Origin: Bryobacteraceae bacterium
GTDB lineage: Bacteria; Acidobacteriota; Terriglobia; Bryobacterales; Bryobacteraceae
Length of the DNA: 64,000 nt
NCBI GenBank assembly: GCA_025055455.1
Contig: JANWXD010000002.1
Coordinates: 9,808 to 73,807, forward strand
Direction: 5' to 3'
In this document: positions 9,058-17,427 of the stretch, piece by piece
Position numbering within the stretch: position 1 is the stretch's first letter
Layout of the letters: every line of letters starts with the position of its first letter
The notes under the pieces: generated by a model
Databases searched by the model: none
The model's input: the letters and a program-made list of their open reading frames with translations, nothing else
Told to the model about the DNA's origin: nothing
Made by a program: the position numbers and the translations under genes

Positions 9058-9924
9058 ATGCGCTACGCCTTGATCGCCGGCAACGGCCGCTTCCCCATCC
9101 TGGCCCTGGAGCAGGCGCGCAAGCTGGGCCATGAAGTGGTCGCGATCGGCATCCGCGAAGAGGCGAGCGCGGAGATCGAGCCGCTGGCGGCGCGGTGTTA
9201 CTGGATCTCGCTGGGCCAGCTCGGCCGCCTCATCGAAATCCTCAAGCAGGAAGGACTGGACGAGGTCGTCCTGGCGGGCCAGGTCAAGCACGTTAGCATC
9301 TTCTCTTCGATCCGGCCGGACTGGCGTTTGATGCGGCTGCTGGCTTCGTTGCCGCAGAAAAACACGGAATCTCTCATCGGCGGCGTGGCGCGGGAGCTGG
9401 AGCGCGAGGGGATCCGCCTGGCGGATTCCACGCGGCTGCTCAAGCCGTTGCTCGCACCGGAGGGCGTGCTGACGCGCCGCAAGCCCACCCGGCAAGAGCG
9501 AGCCGACCTCGAATACGGCCGCCGCATCGCCAACGCCTTGGCCGAGCTGGACGTGGGGCAGAGCGTGGCCGTAGCAGAACGCGCCTGCGTGGCCGTGGAA
9601 GCCATGGAGGGCACCGACGCGATGCTGCGCCGGGCGGCGGCGCTGGTCAACGGGCGGCCGCTGCGGCTCGTCAAAGTATCCCGGCGGCGGGGGCACCTGC
9701 TCTATGACGTGCCCGTCGCCGGACCCGGTACGATCGCCGTGATGCGCGAGACGGGCACCACAGCGCTGGCCGTGGATGCCGGCCGCACGCTGCTGCTCGA
9801 TCGCGACGAGATGCTGGAGGCGGCCAACGCCGCCGGCATCGCCATCCTCGCCCTTTCGGCGACAGGCTACAAAACTCCTGAATGCGACTCCCCAGAGGGT
9901 GCCAGGGCGGACCCGTTGGCCTAA
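9058..9924 (+). CDS. lpxI: UDP-2,3-diacylglucosamine pyrophosphatase (LpxI type)
   Basis: LpxI hydrolyses UDP-2,3-diacylglucosamine to lipid X and UMP, in place of the unrelated LpxH. The 288-residue protein has the family opening MRYALIAGNGRFP, the segment LAGQVKH, the QKNTESLIGG motif near residue 100 and the C-terminal catalytic domain with RRGHLLYDVPVAGPGT and the GTTALAVDAGRTLLLDRD region. The ATG at 9058 is preceded by AGGGAG. Its place directly after lpxA agrees with the role. No lpxH, lpxB or lpxD is seen in this window. Confidence 0.93.
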   Translation: MRYALIAGNGRFPILALEQARKLGHEVVAIGIREEASAEIEPLAARCYWISLGQLGRLIEILKQEGLDEVVLAGQVKHVSIFSSIRPDWRLMRLLASLPQKNTESLIGGVARELEREGIRLADSTRLLKPLLAPEGVLTRRKPTRQERADLEYGRRIANALAELDVGQSVAVAERACVAVEAMEGTDAMLRRAAALVNGRPLRLVKVSRRRGHLLYDVPVAGPGTIAVMRETGTTALAVDAGRTLLLDRDEMLEAANAAGIAILALSATGYKTPECDSPEGARADPLA

Positions 9925-9950
9925 CCTTCCCGAGGATGAGAGGATCGGTC

Positions 9951-10913
9951 ATGGACCGCTTGCGCGTGGCGGTGGTCGGGGCGGGGCAGTTCGGCCGCCA
10001 GCATCTGCGCGTGATCCGGAACTCGCCTCAAGCGGCACTGGTGGGAGTGCTGGATGCGGATTCGTCCCGGGCGACCGCTGCGGCCCAGGAATACGGGTGC
10101 CCCGCGCTGCCCGATCTGGAGTCCGTCGCGGAGGCGGCGCAGGCGGCGGTGGTCGCCACGCCCACGGTGACGCACGCCGAAATCGGGTGCGCGTTGCTAG
10201 AGGCGGGTCTCGACGTGCTGGTGGAAAAACCCATCGCCGCCACGCTCGAGGACGCGCGCCGGCTCGTGGACACCGCGGCGCGCCGCAACCGGATCTTGCA
10301 AGTGGGCCACCTGGAGCGCTTCAACCCTGCGGTGACGGCCTTGGAGTCGGCTTTGACGACGCCCCTGTTTTTCGAAATCCACCGGCTCAGTCCCTTCACG
10401 CCCCGCAGTCTCGACGTGGACGTGATCCTGGACCTGATGATCCACGACATCGACATCGTGCTGACGCTCACCGGGGCCATGCCGAAGGAGATCCGCGCCG
10501 CCGGCATCTCGATCCTCACCCCCAAAGTGGACATCGCCAACGTACGCCTGGAGTTTCCCCACGGTGCCGTAGCGAACCTTACGGCCAGCCGCGTCTCCAC
10601 CGAACGCGTCCGCAAGCTCCGGCTGTTCCAGCCTCACGAATATGTCTCCCTCGACTACGCCCGCCAGGAGGCGTTCGTGCTTTCCGTAACACCGGACCGC
10701 CAGATTGCGTCCCGTCATTTGGAAGTCGCACGCGGCGAGCCGTTGCGCCTGGAGCTCGAAAGTTTTTTCCACTGCGTGCGCACGCGCCAGGGGCCTCGCG
10801 TCGACGGCCTTGCGGCATGCCGTGCTTTGGAGGTCGCGCTGAACATCGTTGCTACAATCGAAGAGCACGCGCAGTTGGTGGCCAGAACGCTGGCGTCCGG
10901 CCGGAGGGGGTGA
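9951..10913 (+). CDS. Gfo/Idh/MocA-family dehydrogenase, possibly GnnA-like
   Basis: A 320-residue NAD(P)-dependent sugar oxidoreductase. It has the N-terminal Rossmann motif VVGAGQFGRQH (residues 8-18), the family EKPIA motif with catalytic-type Lys93, and the two-domain fold with IHDIDIV in the substrate domain. Sitting in the fabZ-lpxA-lpxI run, it resembles the placement of GnnA, the UDP-GlcNAc 3-dehydrogenase that with the aminotransferase GnnB makes the 3-amino sugar used for N-acylated lipid A in some bacteria. That role is inference: no gnnB is adjacent. ATG 9951 is preferred over ATG 9936 because AGAGGA lies nine bases upstream and the product begins MDRLRVAVVG. Confidence 0.85.
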   Translation: MDRLRVAVVGAGQFGRQHLRVIRNSPQAALVGVLDADSSRATAAAQEYGCPALPDLESVAEAAQAAVVATPTVTHAEIGCALLEAGLDVLVEKPIAATLEDARRLVDTAARRNRILQVGHLERFNPAVTALESALTTPLFFEIHRLSPFTPRSLDVDVILDLMIHDIDIVLTLTGAMPKEIRAAGISILTPKVDIANVRLEFPHGAVANLTASRVSTERVRKLRLFQPHEYVSLDYARQEAFVLSVTPDRQIASRHLEVARGEPLRLELESFFHCVRTRQGPRVDGLAACRALEVALNIVATIEEHAQLVARTLASGRRG

Positions 10914-11957
10914 ATGGAGGCGGTTGTCCGTCCCCGCGAGGAAACCGTTCTCGAACTCCGTTTTTTCCCGGAGTGGGAGAGTCGGCAGGAAAGCTTCGCG
11001 CGCGCCCGCCTGGCCGGCATTCTCTCGTTGGTGCTGCACGCCGCAGGCATCGCCGCCTTGCTGTCCCTGCCGATCGGTAGTTTCACGCCTCGGCAGGCCA
11101 CTCAGATCCTGGCGCAGCTTCGCGAACCGATCAAGCTGGTCGCGCCGCCGAAGGAACTAACGCAAACGGCGCCCAACCGGGGCCGGGTCGGCAAGGAGTT
11201 CCAACTCGAAGACCTGTTGCCACGCCCGCGGCTGTTCCAGCCGCCGTCCCCTTCCACAACGCGCCCGGCGGCGCCCGTACCCGCGCCGGTGGCGTTGCCC
11301 GAGCCGCCGCGCCTGGAGCTGCCCCAAGTGGGTCTCGGCGATCTACCCCTGGTGGCTCAGGGCGCCAAGCCCCTTCCTCCGCCGCAAATCCAGCCCGAAG
11401 AGAAGCCCAAGCTGGCCTTCGAGACGCCGGGGTCACCCCGGGGAGCTCCGCAAGGCGTGTCGCCGCTCGGCTCGCTGCGTCCGCCCGGCTCCTCCGTCGC
11501 CGAGCTCGGGCGTGAACTCGCCCGGGGCGGTTTAGGAGGCGGCTTGGTCGTAGGGGACTTGGGCGAGGGGGTGGGGGGACTCGGCGAGATGCTGAATTTG
11601 CCGCCCTCGCCGGGTTACGCCGGAAGCGCGCTCGAGCTGCTGAGCGACCCGCAGGGGGTGGACTTTCGCCCATATCTGATCCAGATCCTCTCGGCGGTGC
11701 GGCGCAACTGGTACGCGGTAATGCCGGAGAGCGCCAAGCTGGGTCGGCGGGGCCGGACGGTGATCCAGTTCGCCATCAACCGCGACGGCACGGTGCCCAA
11801 GTTGGTCATCGCGGTGCCGTCGGGCACCGAGGCGCTCGACCGCGCGGCCGTGGCGGGCATCAGCGCTTCCCATCCCTTTCCGCCCCTGCCGCGCGAGTAC
11901 CAAGGGCAGCAGATTCGGCTCCAGTTCGTGTTTCTGTACAACATGCGGAGCCGCTAA
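10914..11957 (+). CDS. Energy transducer TonB-family protein
   Basis: A 347-residue protein with TonB architecture: a short cytoplasmic N-terminus, one membrane helix (about residues 32-55), a long Pro-rich periplasmic linker (about 85-190), a Gly-rich stretch, and a C-terminal TonB domain (about 245-345) with RGRTVIQFAINRDGTVPKLVI and an LQFVFLYN end. TonB proteins pass proton-motive energy from ExbBD to outer-membrane receptors. The gene starts directly after the stop of the dehydrogenase, so it belongs to the same transcript. exbB and exbD are not in this window. The membrane helix being about 30 residues in is slightly unusual but not abnormal. Confidence 0.88.
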   Translation: MEAVVRPREETVLELRFFPEWESRQESFARARLAGILSLVLHAAGIAALLSLPIGSFTPRQATQILAQLREPIKLVAPPKELTQTAPNRGRVGKEFQLEDLLPRPRLFQPPSPSTTRPAAPVPAPVALPEPPRLELPQVGLGDLPLVAQGAKPLPPPQIQPEEKPKLAFETPGSPRGAPQGVSPLGSLRPPGSSVAELGRELARGGLGGGLVVGDLGEGVGGLGEMLNLPPSPGYAGSALELLSDPQGVDFRPYLIQILSAVRRNWYAVMPESAKLGRRGRTVIQFAINRDGTVPKLVIAVPSGTEALDRAAVAGISASHPFPPLPREYQGQQIRLQFVFLYNMRSR

Positions 11958-11968
11958 AGGAGGATCCA

Positions 11969-12649
11969 ATGGCCAAGGCGAGGAGTTGCGGCCGGGCGTG
12001 GGCGGTTTGTGGCGCCGCGCTGTTGTTGCTGCGCGCCGCGGGTGCGCAAGAGGGCAACGCGGCGGCTCTGCTCCAGGCGGTCGCCGAAGTCTACCGCCAG
12101 GATCGGGCGATGCGGATCGAATTCCCCTCGCGGCTCGAGGTCGACGGCCATCCGGCGCCGGACCGGATCCGGATGAGGCTGGAATCGCGGCCGCCACAGC
12201 AGCTTTGCCTCACTTCGGAGCCGACGCCGGAAGGCGACCGGACGACGATGTGCACCGATGGCGTCTCGGTTTGGCAGACCTACGACCGAGGCACGAAGCC
12301 CGACCGGCGTTGGGAACCGGCCGAACTTGCCGGCGAAGCCAACCCCCTTTCGTTCTTGCGGAATCAATGGCGGCGCTACCACGGACGGTTCGCCGCGCTC
12401 GATCAGGCCGAGCTCATGTCGGCGGAGGTGAAGCGCAGGCGGCTCACCCTCGATGGCCGGCGGCGCGAATGCGCCGTCGTGCGGATTCGTGCTCCCGAGG
12501 CGCGCCATCCCGGGACGAGTTGGGAGGAGCTCTGGATTGATCTGGAAACCCGCCGGGTGCTGCGCAGTGACCTTCACCAACGGCGCCCGGGAAGCACCGT
12601 ATTCGGCGTGAGGATCGTCGAGTACACGGCGATCGAAACTTTGCCCTAA
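11969..12649 (+). CDS. Secreted LolA-like protein of unknown function
   Basis: A 226-residue protein with a signal peptide (hydrophobic core AVCGAALLLLRAAG, probable cleavage after GAQ near residue 27). The mature part looks like the half-barrel LolA/LppX fold: amphipathic beta strands, TMCTDGVSVWQTYDRG as the central strand pair, and a late DLETRRVLRSDL strand. Such proteins carry lipids or lipoproteins in the periplasm. It lies 11 bases after tonB with a good AAGGAGGA ribosome-binding site, so it is probably in the same operon as the lipid A genes. A true LolA assignment is not safe, because LolA is usually shorter and lacks these cysteines. Confidence 0.7.
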   Translation: MAKARSCGRAWAVCGAALLLLRAAGAQEGNAAALLQAVAEVYRQDRAMRIEFPSRLEVDGHPAPDRIRMRLESRPPQQLCLTSEPTPEGDRTTMCTDGVSVWQTYDRGTKPDRRWEPAELAGEANPLSFLRNQWRRYHGRFAALDQAELMSAEVKRRRLTLDGRRRECAVVRIRAPEARHPGTSWEELWIDLETRRVLRSDLHQRRPGSTVFGVRIVEYTAIETLP

Positions 12650-12707
12650 GCCCGTCCGTAGCCGGAGCGTCTTGCCGGCGGGATCGGCCGAGAGTTCGCG
12701 TGCGACA

Positions 12708-12875
12708 ATGGCCTCGGCCGCCGTGAAGCCCCGCCTCCTCCATGCCCTGCTCAGCTATGCCGCGCTGGCGGTGCTCGCCGGGCTGACGCTCGAACACCTG
12801 TTTCGCACCGCGGTCTGGCTATTTCTGGCCGCGCTGGCCGTCAAGACGTGGATCGCCTCCAAGCGGGAGGAGTGA
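12708..12875 (+). CDS. Small membrane protein
   Basis: A 55-residue hydrophobic protein (from ATG 12708) with two predicted helices, LLHALLSYAALAVLAGLTL and TAVWLFLAALAVKTWIA, and a basic-acidic tail KREE. An in-frame ATG at 12672 would add 12 polar residues, but neither start has a strong ribosome-binding site. The composition is coherent and the codon use matches its neighbours, so it is probably real. No function is recognised. It could be the last gene of the lpx-tonB transcript. Confidence 0.5.
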   Translation: MASAAVKPRLLHALLSYAALAVLAGLTLEHLFRTAVWLFLAALAVKTWIASKREE

Positions 12876-13266
12876 GGCTCTTGTGCCCCCCCTTGCGCGG
12901 ATGGGAGACGGGGATGGCCTTCCAGCGCGAGGCCGATTCTGAAGCGGTGCACGGCTTCGCACGCTGCCGGCGGATGGAGCGGCAGAGAAGGTCTGTTCCG
13001 AAGCGGTGCACCGTCTCCCGCAATGAAACATCCGCGGCCATGGCTGGTTCCGGACTGAGCCAGATGTCCGAGACGGCCTTGGGTGTTTCCCCGATCCGTT
13101 CCTGCGCAACTCGTTGAATCGCCTCCAGTCTTTTCCCTGATCTCTCGCCGACCGCGGGCTGGCGCGGCGCGTGCAGGAGGCGGTGGCGGGTTCGCTGGAT
13201 TCGATCCCGTCCTCCGCCAGGCGTCCGGCGGAGCAATCCGACGAAGAGAAACAGAGAGGTCCGTTC
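12876..13266 (+). other. 391-base intergenic region, no gene recognised
   Basis: No convincing coding frame on either strand. The 12-mer GAAGCGGTGCAC occurs twice, about 55 bases apart (near 12937 and 12996), with partial similarity around each copy. In-frame codons upstream of the sigma factor start at 13267 are open back to 13171, but they lack protein-like composition. Confidence 0.5.
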
Positions 13267-14025
13267 ATGGCGGTTCGACGTGTGTCTCCGAAGGATGCCG
13301 AAAAAAACCGGCAGGCGCAGCGCGACCAGCTCGTCTTACAGCACCTCCCGCTGGTGAAGGCCATCGCGGTGCGGGTGCATGAGAACCTGCCGGTGCATGT
13401 GGAGCTCGATGACCTGGTGCACGCCGGCATCCTGGGGTTGTTCGACGCTGCCAAAAAATTCAACCCCGCCAAGAAAGTGGCGTTTGCCAGCTACGCCAAG
13501 CACCGCATCAAGGGGGCGATTCTGGACAGCCTGCGCCAGCTGGACTGGGCCTCGCGGGACTTGCGGCGGCGCCACAAGCAGATCGAGGCGGCGACGCGCG
13601 ATCTGGCGGCGGTGCTCCAGCGGAATCCCACGGAAGCGGAAGTGGCGGAAAAACTGGGCGTGGGAGCGGAACGGTGGCGGCAGATGATGAGGGACCTCCG
13701 CAGCGTGGGCCTGGTGTCCGCCTCGACGCGATCCGACCACGACGAGTTGCCGGCGCCGGAATTCCCGGCCGAACCGGAGACGCAGCCCGACCACATATGC
13801 GCGCGCCAGCAAATGCGTGCCTTCCTCGAACAGGCCATGGAAACGCTGCCAGAACGCTACCGCAAGGTGGTGGTGCTCTATTACACCAACAACCTCACCA
13901 TGAAAGAGATTGGCGGCATCCTGGGAGTCAACGAAAGCCGCGTGTCGCAGATTCACAAATCGGCGCTGGAGAAGATGGCCGCGGCTTTGGAAGCCGTGGG
14001 CATCCGCTCGAGCCAGGCATTCTGA
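13267..14025 (+). CDS. FliA/WhiG-type sigma-70 family sigma factor
   Basis: A 252-residue alternative sigma factor with regions 2, 3 and 4 but no region 1.1. Region 2 reads VHVELDDLVHAGILGLFDAAKKF and FASYAKHRIKGAILDSLRQLDW, the characteristic FliA/SigF/WhiG sequence; region 4 ends LTMKEIGGILGVNESRVSQIHKSALEKM, a good helix-turn-helix. ATG 13267 is chosen because GAGAGG lies just upstream; the frame is open further upstream to 13171. This family drives flagellar, sporulation or stress genes. No flagellar genes are visible in the window, so the regulon is unknown. The next gene is 64 bases away and probably separate. Confidence 0.9.
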   Translation: MAVRRVSPKDAEKNRQAQRDQLVLQHLPLVKAIAVRVHENLPVHVELDDLVHAGILGLFDAAKKFNPAKKVAFASYAKHRIKGAILDSLRQLDWASRDLRRRHKQIEAATRDLAAVLQRNPTEAEVAEKLGVGAERWRQMMRDLRSVGLVSASTRSDHDELPAPEFPAEPETQPDHICARQQMRAFLEQAMETLPERYRKVVVLYYTNNLTMKEIGGILGVNESRVSQIHKSALEKMAAALEAVGIRSSQAF

Positions 14026-14089
14026 CGGGCTGCGCCCGAGACCCGCGGGCCTTGCCCGGCGATACACTCGGTGCAGGGAGTGCACGCCC

Positions 14090-15370
14090 ATGTCACATAC
14101 CAAAGACCAGGTTCCTCCGCCCACGGTTCGCCCGCCCACGGCGGTTCTGACGCGCGGCTTCGATCCGCGCCTTTCGGTGGGATCGGCGCGTCCGGCCGTG
14201 TTCCGCTGCTCGACCTACGTTTTCTCCAGCCCGGAAGCGGCGGAACGGGCCTTCGCCGTCGCCACGGGCCGAGTGCAGCCGGAAGAGGGAGAAGCCGTCG
14301 AGCTGATTTACGCGCGGCTCAATCACCCCAACGCGGAAATTCTCGAAGATCAGATGGTGCCTCTGGAGCCCGGAGCGCAAGCGGCGGTGGTGTTCAATTC
14401 CGGCCTGGCCGCCATCATGACCGCCTTCCTCACCTTTGCGCGCCCGGGGGATAGTCTCGTCTATACGGTGCCACTCTACGGCGGCACGCAGCATCTGATC
14501 CACGAGCTGCTGGAGCCGTTCGGGATCCGCTGTCACGCCGTGCCGGCCGGGGACGGAACGGCGCTCGATGCGGCCATCCACTCGGTCCAGAACTTGCGCC
14601 TGGTCTTCATCGAAACGCCCGCCAATCCCACCATGGTGATGACCGATATCCGGCGGGCCAGTGAACGCGCCGCTGCGCGGCAACCGCGGCCGCTGGTCCT
14701 GGTGGACAACACGTTTCTGGGACCCACGTTCCAGCACCCGTTGCAACTGGGCGCGGACCTGGTGCTCTACTCGGCAACCAAGTACCTTTCCGGCTTCAGC
14801 GACCTGCTGGCGGGCGCCGCTCTGGCCCGGGACCCAGAGCTGATCCGCCAGATGCGACTCAGGCGGGCAATTTTCGGCAACATCCTGCCCCCGGATGAGT
14901 GCTGGCTGCTCGACGGCCGCCTGCCCACCGTGACGCTGCGGATGAACCGGCAAAGCAAGAACGCCCAGCGGATCGCCGAGCGGCTGGTCGAACACCCGCA
15001 GGTGCGCAAGGTCTACTATCCCACGTTGTTCGACGATGCCGAGCAGATCAAGATCCGGCTGGCGCAGTGCCATTACCCCGGCGCGATCTTCTCGATGGAT
15101 TTGTACGGCGGGCGCCGGGCGGCCTTCGAGTTTTTGCGCCACTTGCGGATCGCGCGCAACGCCGTTTCTCTCGGCGGCGTCGAAACCCTGGCCTGCCACC
15201 CCATGACGACCACACATTCCAGCCTGACGCCGGAGGAACTGGCCCGTGCCGGCATCACCGAAGGCATGGTGCGCGTGTCGGTGGGCATCGAGGATTGGCG
15301 GGATCTGCTGGCGGACTTCCAGCAAGCTTTGGATGCTGCCGGAGAGGCTTGCGCCGGAGCGGCGAGCTAG
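14090..15370 (+). CDS. Cys/Met-metabolism PLP-dependent enzyme (cystathionine gamma-synthase/lyase family)
   Basis: A 426-residue fold-type I PLP enzyme. The PLP lysine sits in YSATKYLSGFSD near residue 230, the Asp partner in LVLVDNTFLGP, and the C-terminal motif GGVETLACHPMTTTHSSLTPEE is typical of methionine gamma-lyase, cystathionine gamma-lyase and O-acetylhomoserine sulfhydrylase. These activities cannot be separated from the motifs visible. An N-terminal insertion (VATGRVQPEEGEAVELIYARLNHP region) resembles forms that act on larger substrates. Its stop TAG overlaps the stop of the convergent dehydrogenase through the palindrome CTAG at 15367-15370. Confidence 0.9.
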   Translation: MSHTKDQVPPPTVRPPTAVLTRGFDPRLSVGSARPAVFRCSTYVFSSPEAAERAFAVATGRVQPEEGEAVELIYARLNHPNAEILEDQMVPLEPGAQAAVVFNSGLAAIMTAFLTFARPGDSLVYTVPLYGGTQHLIHELLEPFGIRCHAVPAGDGTALDAAIHSVQNLRLVFIETPANPTMVMTDIRRASERAAARQPRPLVLVDNTFLGPTFQHPLQLGADLVLYSATKYLSGFSDLLAGAALARDPELIRQMRLRRAIFGNILPPDECWLLDGRLPTVTLRMNRQSKNAQRIAERLVEHPQVRKVYYPTLFDDAEQIKIRLAQCHYPGAIFSMDLYGGRRAAFEFLRHLRIARNAVSLGGVETLACHPMTTTHSSLTPEELARAGITEGMVRVSVGIEDWRDLLADFQQALDAAGEACAGAAS

Positions 15371-16347
15371 CCGCCGGTCCAGAGTTCCACGTTGACCAAG
15401 TTGGGCGGCCTGCGGCCTTCTAGCGCCGTGATGGCATTCTCGGCCGCCATCAGAGACATCTTGCGCCGCGTCTCGACGGAAGCGCTGGCAATATGGGGCG
15501 CCAGCACGACGTTGGGCAGCTCGAGCAGACGCGGGTGCACCTCCGGCTCCCGTTCGAAGACGTCGAGGCCCGCAGCCGCGATCACGCCGCGGGCGAGAGC
15601 TTCCGCCAAAGCCGCCTCGTCGACCACGGGACCGCGGGAAGTGTTGACTAAAACGGCGGTGCGCTTCATCCGGCGAAGTTCGGCGGCCCCGATCAACCTA
15701 CGAGTGCTCTCCGTCAGCGGCACATGCAAGCTGATGAAATCCGACTCTTCGAGCAGCCGCTCTTTGGTGCAGAACTCCAGCTCCAGTTCCGCCTCGAGTG
15801 GGGCGGGAGCGCGGTGGACGTCGTGGTAGAGCACGCGCATCGAAAAGCCCCGCGCGCGGCGCGCCACCGCCTGGCCGATGCGACCCATGCCGAAGATTCC
15901 CAGCGTGCGGTGATGTACGTCCTGCCCGACCAGGAGGTCGATGGCCCAACGGCGCCACTGGCCGGAGTGGACAAACAGGTGCCCTTCCACTACGCGGCGC
16001 GCCGCCGCCAGCAGCAGCGCAAACGCGAAATCCGCTGTGGTTTCCGTCAGAACTTCGGGCGTGTTGGTCACCAGGATGCCCTTGCGCGTGGCCGCCGCCA
16101 GGTCGATGTTGTCGTAGCCGACGGCGACATTGGCGAGCACGCGCACGCCTTCGAGCCGCTCGATCACCTCGGCGGGGAATTTGTCGGTGAGTTGGCAGAC
16201 GATGGCTTGCTTGCCCCGAGCCCGTTCGAGCAGTTGCTCGGGGGAGAGCACGTCGTCGGTGCCCGCGTAGTCGACCTCGGCATGACGGCGCAAGTACTCC
16301 ACCGCTTCCGGGTAGATCCGACGGGTGACGAGCAGGGCGGGTCGCAT
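15367..16347 (-). CDS. D-2-hydroxyacid dehydrogenase (glyoxylate reductase-like)
   Basis: A 326-residue NAD(P)-dependent dehydrogenase acting on D-2-hydroxyacids. It has the NAD-binding motif GIFGMGRIGQAVA and catalytic residues in order: Arg in VNTSRGPVVDE, Glu in FEREPEVHP and His in LAPHIASAS. It is closest to GyaR/GhrB-type glyoxylate or hydroxypyruvate reductases. ATG 16347 gives MRPALLVTRRIYPEA and the expected length; the frame remains open upstream without protein-like content. The gene diverges from the beta-hydroxyacid dehydrogenase at 16469 and meets the Cys/Met enzyme tail to tail with overlapping stops. Confidence 0.92.
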   Translation of the reverse strand: MRPALLVTRRIYPEAVEYLRRHAEVDYAGTDDVLSPEQLLERARGKQAIVCQLTDKFPAEVIERLEGVRVLANVAVGYDNIDLAAATRKGILVTNTPEVLTETTADFAFALLLAAARRVVEGHLFVHSGQWRRWAIDLLVGQDVHHRTLGIFGMGRIGQAVARRARGFSMRVLYHDVHRAPAPLEAELELEFCTKERLLEESDFISLHVPLTESTRRLIGAAELRRMKRTAVLVNTSRGPVVDEAALAEALARGVIAAAGLDVFEREPEVHPRLLELPNVVLAPHIASASVETRRKMSLMAAENAITALEGRRPPNLVNVELWTGG

Positions 16348-16370
16348 GGCGTGACGTTTGGAAGCGGCAA

Positions 16371-16400
16371 TTGTCGCACACGCGCCGCGCGTCGTACAAT
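16371..16400 (+). promoter_or_regulatory. Possible promoter of the 16469 dehydrogenase
   Basis: TTGTCG (16371-16376) and TACAAT (16395-16400) are 18 bases apart in the gap between two divergent dehydrogenase genes. It would give a leader of about 60 bases. The match is fair rather than strong. Confidence 0.4.
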
Positions 16401-16468
16401 GGCGGGTTCCAACCGCCAGCGGAGGCCGTCCCCCGCGGCACTCCCATCCAGCAGGTTCCGGAGGCAGC

Positions 16469-17365
16469 ATGGCACGGCTGGGTTTTCTCGGGCTCGGGAT
16501 CATGGGCTATCCGATGGCCCGCAACCTGTTGCGCGCGGGCCACGAGGTCGCGCTCTGGTCTCACACGGCGGCCAAGGCCCGCCAGCTCGCCGCAGCGGAA
16601 AAAGGCGTTTTCTGCGAGACCCCCCGGCAGGTGGGCGAGTTCGCGGAGTGTTCGTTTTTGTGCGTCGGCGACACGGAGATGTCCGAGCGCGTCATTCTCG
16701 GCCCCGACGGAGTCGCCGCAGGCGCGCGGCCGGGCGCGGTGATCGTGGATTGCGGAACGATTTCACCGGACCGCAGCCGCCGCATCGGGCAAGAACTGGC
16801 CCAGCGGGGACTGCACTTGCTCGACGCGCCCTGCACGGGGTCGCGTCCCGGCGCCGAGGGCGGCACACTGACGTTCATGATCGGGGGCGACCGCGAGGTG
16901 TTCGAGCGGGTGCGGCCGTTTTTCGAGCCAATGGGCAAGCGCCTGTACTATTGCGGCGGACCGGGGATGGGCCTGCACGCCAAGCTGACCCAGAACCTCA
17001 TTCTTTGCAACATCATGCAGGCTTTTTGCGAAGGCATTGTGCTCAGCACCAAGGCCGGCGTGGATCCGCGGCTCATGCTGGACATTCTGTCCAACAGTGC
17101 GGCCAAGTGCGGCTTGATCGAGTTCAAGGCCCCGTATATTCTTCGCAGGGACTTCGGGGCCAACTTCTCGCTCAAGTGGATGCATAAAGACATCGAGCTC
17201 ATGCTGGAATCCGGCAAGCAGTTGGGGGTGCCTCTGCCGCTGACCAGCCTGACGCAGCAAATGTTTCGGGCCGCCATGGCCATAGGGAACCCGGAGGCCG
17301 ATTTCTGCTCTGCAATCAGGGTGTTAGAGCAATGGGCGGGGGTCGAGGTCCGGGCTGGGGACTGA
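16469..17365 (+). CDS. Beta-hydroxyacid dehydrogenase (3-hydroxyisobutyrate/tartronate semialdehyde type)
   Basis: A 298-residue NAD(P)-dependent enzyme of the 6-phosphogluconate/3-hydroxyisobutyrate family. The start MARLGFLGLGIMGYPMARNL carries the Rossmann GxGxxG; the substrate motif DAPCTGSRPGAEGGTLTFMIGG and the catalytic Lys in GPGMGLHAKLTQNLI follow at the usual spacing. Likely substrates are 3-hydroxyisobutyrate, tartronate semialdehyde, succinic semialdehyde or glyoxylate. Next to a divergent glyoxylate reductase-like gene, a joint role in small hydroxyacid turnover is possible but unproven. ATG 16469 has GGAGG six bases before it; an upstream TTG start is not needed. Confidence 0.9.
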   Translation: MARLGFLGLGIMGYPMARNLLRAGHEVALWSHTAAKARQLAAAEKGVFCETPRQVGEFAECSFLCVGDTEMSERVILGPDGVAAGARPGAVIVDCGTISPDRSRRIGQELAQRGLHLLDAPCTGSRPGAEGGTLTFMIGGDREVFERVRPFFEPMGKRLYYCGGPGMGLHAKLTQNLILCNIMQAFCEGIVLSTKAGVDPRLMLDILSNSAAKCGLIEFKAPYILRRDFGANFSLKWMHKDIELMLESGKQLGVPLPLTSLTQQMFRAAMAIGNPEADFCSAIRVLEQWAGVEVRAGD

Positions 17366-17392
17366 AAAATCCAAAAAATTGCAGTTTTCCTC

Positions 17393-17421
17393 TTGCGTTC
17401 CCAAATTCGGTATTCTATAAT
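17393..17421 (+). promoter_or_regulatory. Strong sigma-70 promoter upstream of dxr
   Basis: TTGCGT (17393-17398) and a perfect TATAAT (17416-17421) are 17 bases apart in an AT-rich stretch that stands out from the surrounding DNA. The predicted start is near 17428, 143 bases before the dxr ATG, leaving a long structured leader. Confidence 0.75.
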
Positions 17422-17427
17422 TGGAAG

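Noticed and set aside
12930-13010. Twice-repeated 12-mer GAAGCGGTGCAC
   Set aside because: Only two copies, with weak flanking similarity and no regular spacing; not enough to call a repeat element or an operator.
14093-15325. 410-codon open frame antisense to the Cys/Met enzyme
   Set aside because: The sense frame has clear PLP-enzyme motifs; the antisense product has none.
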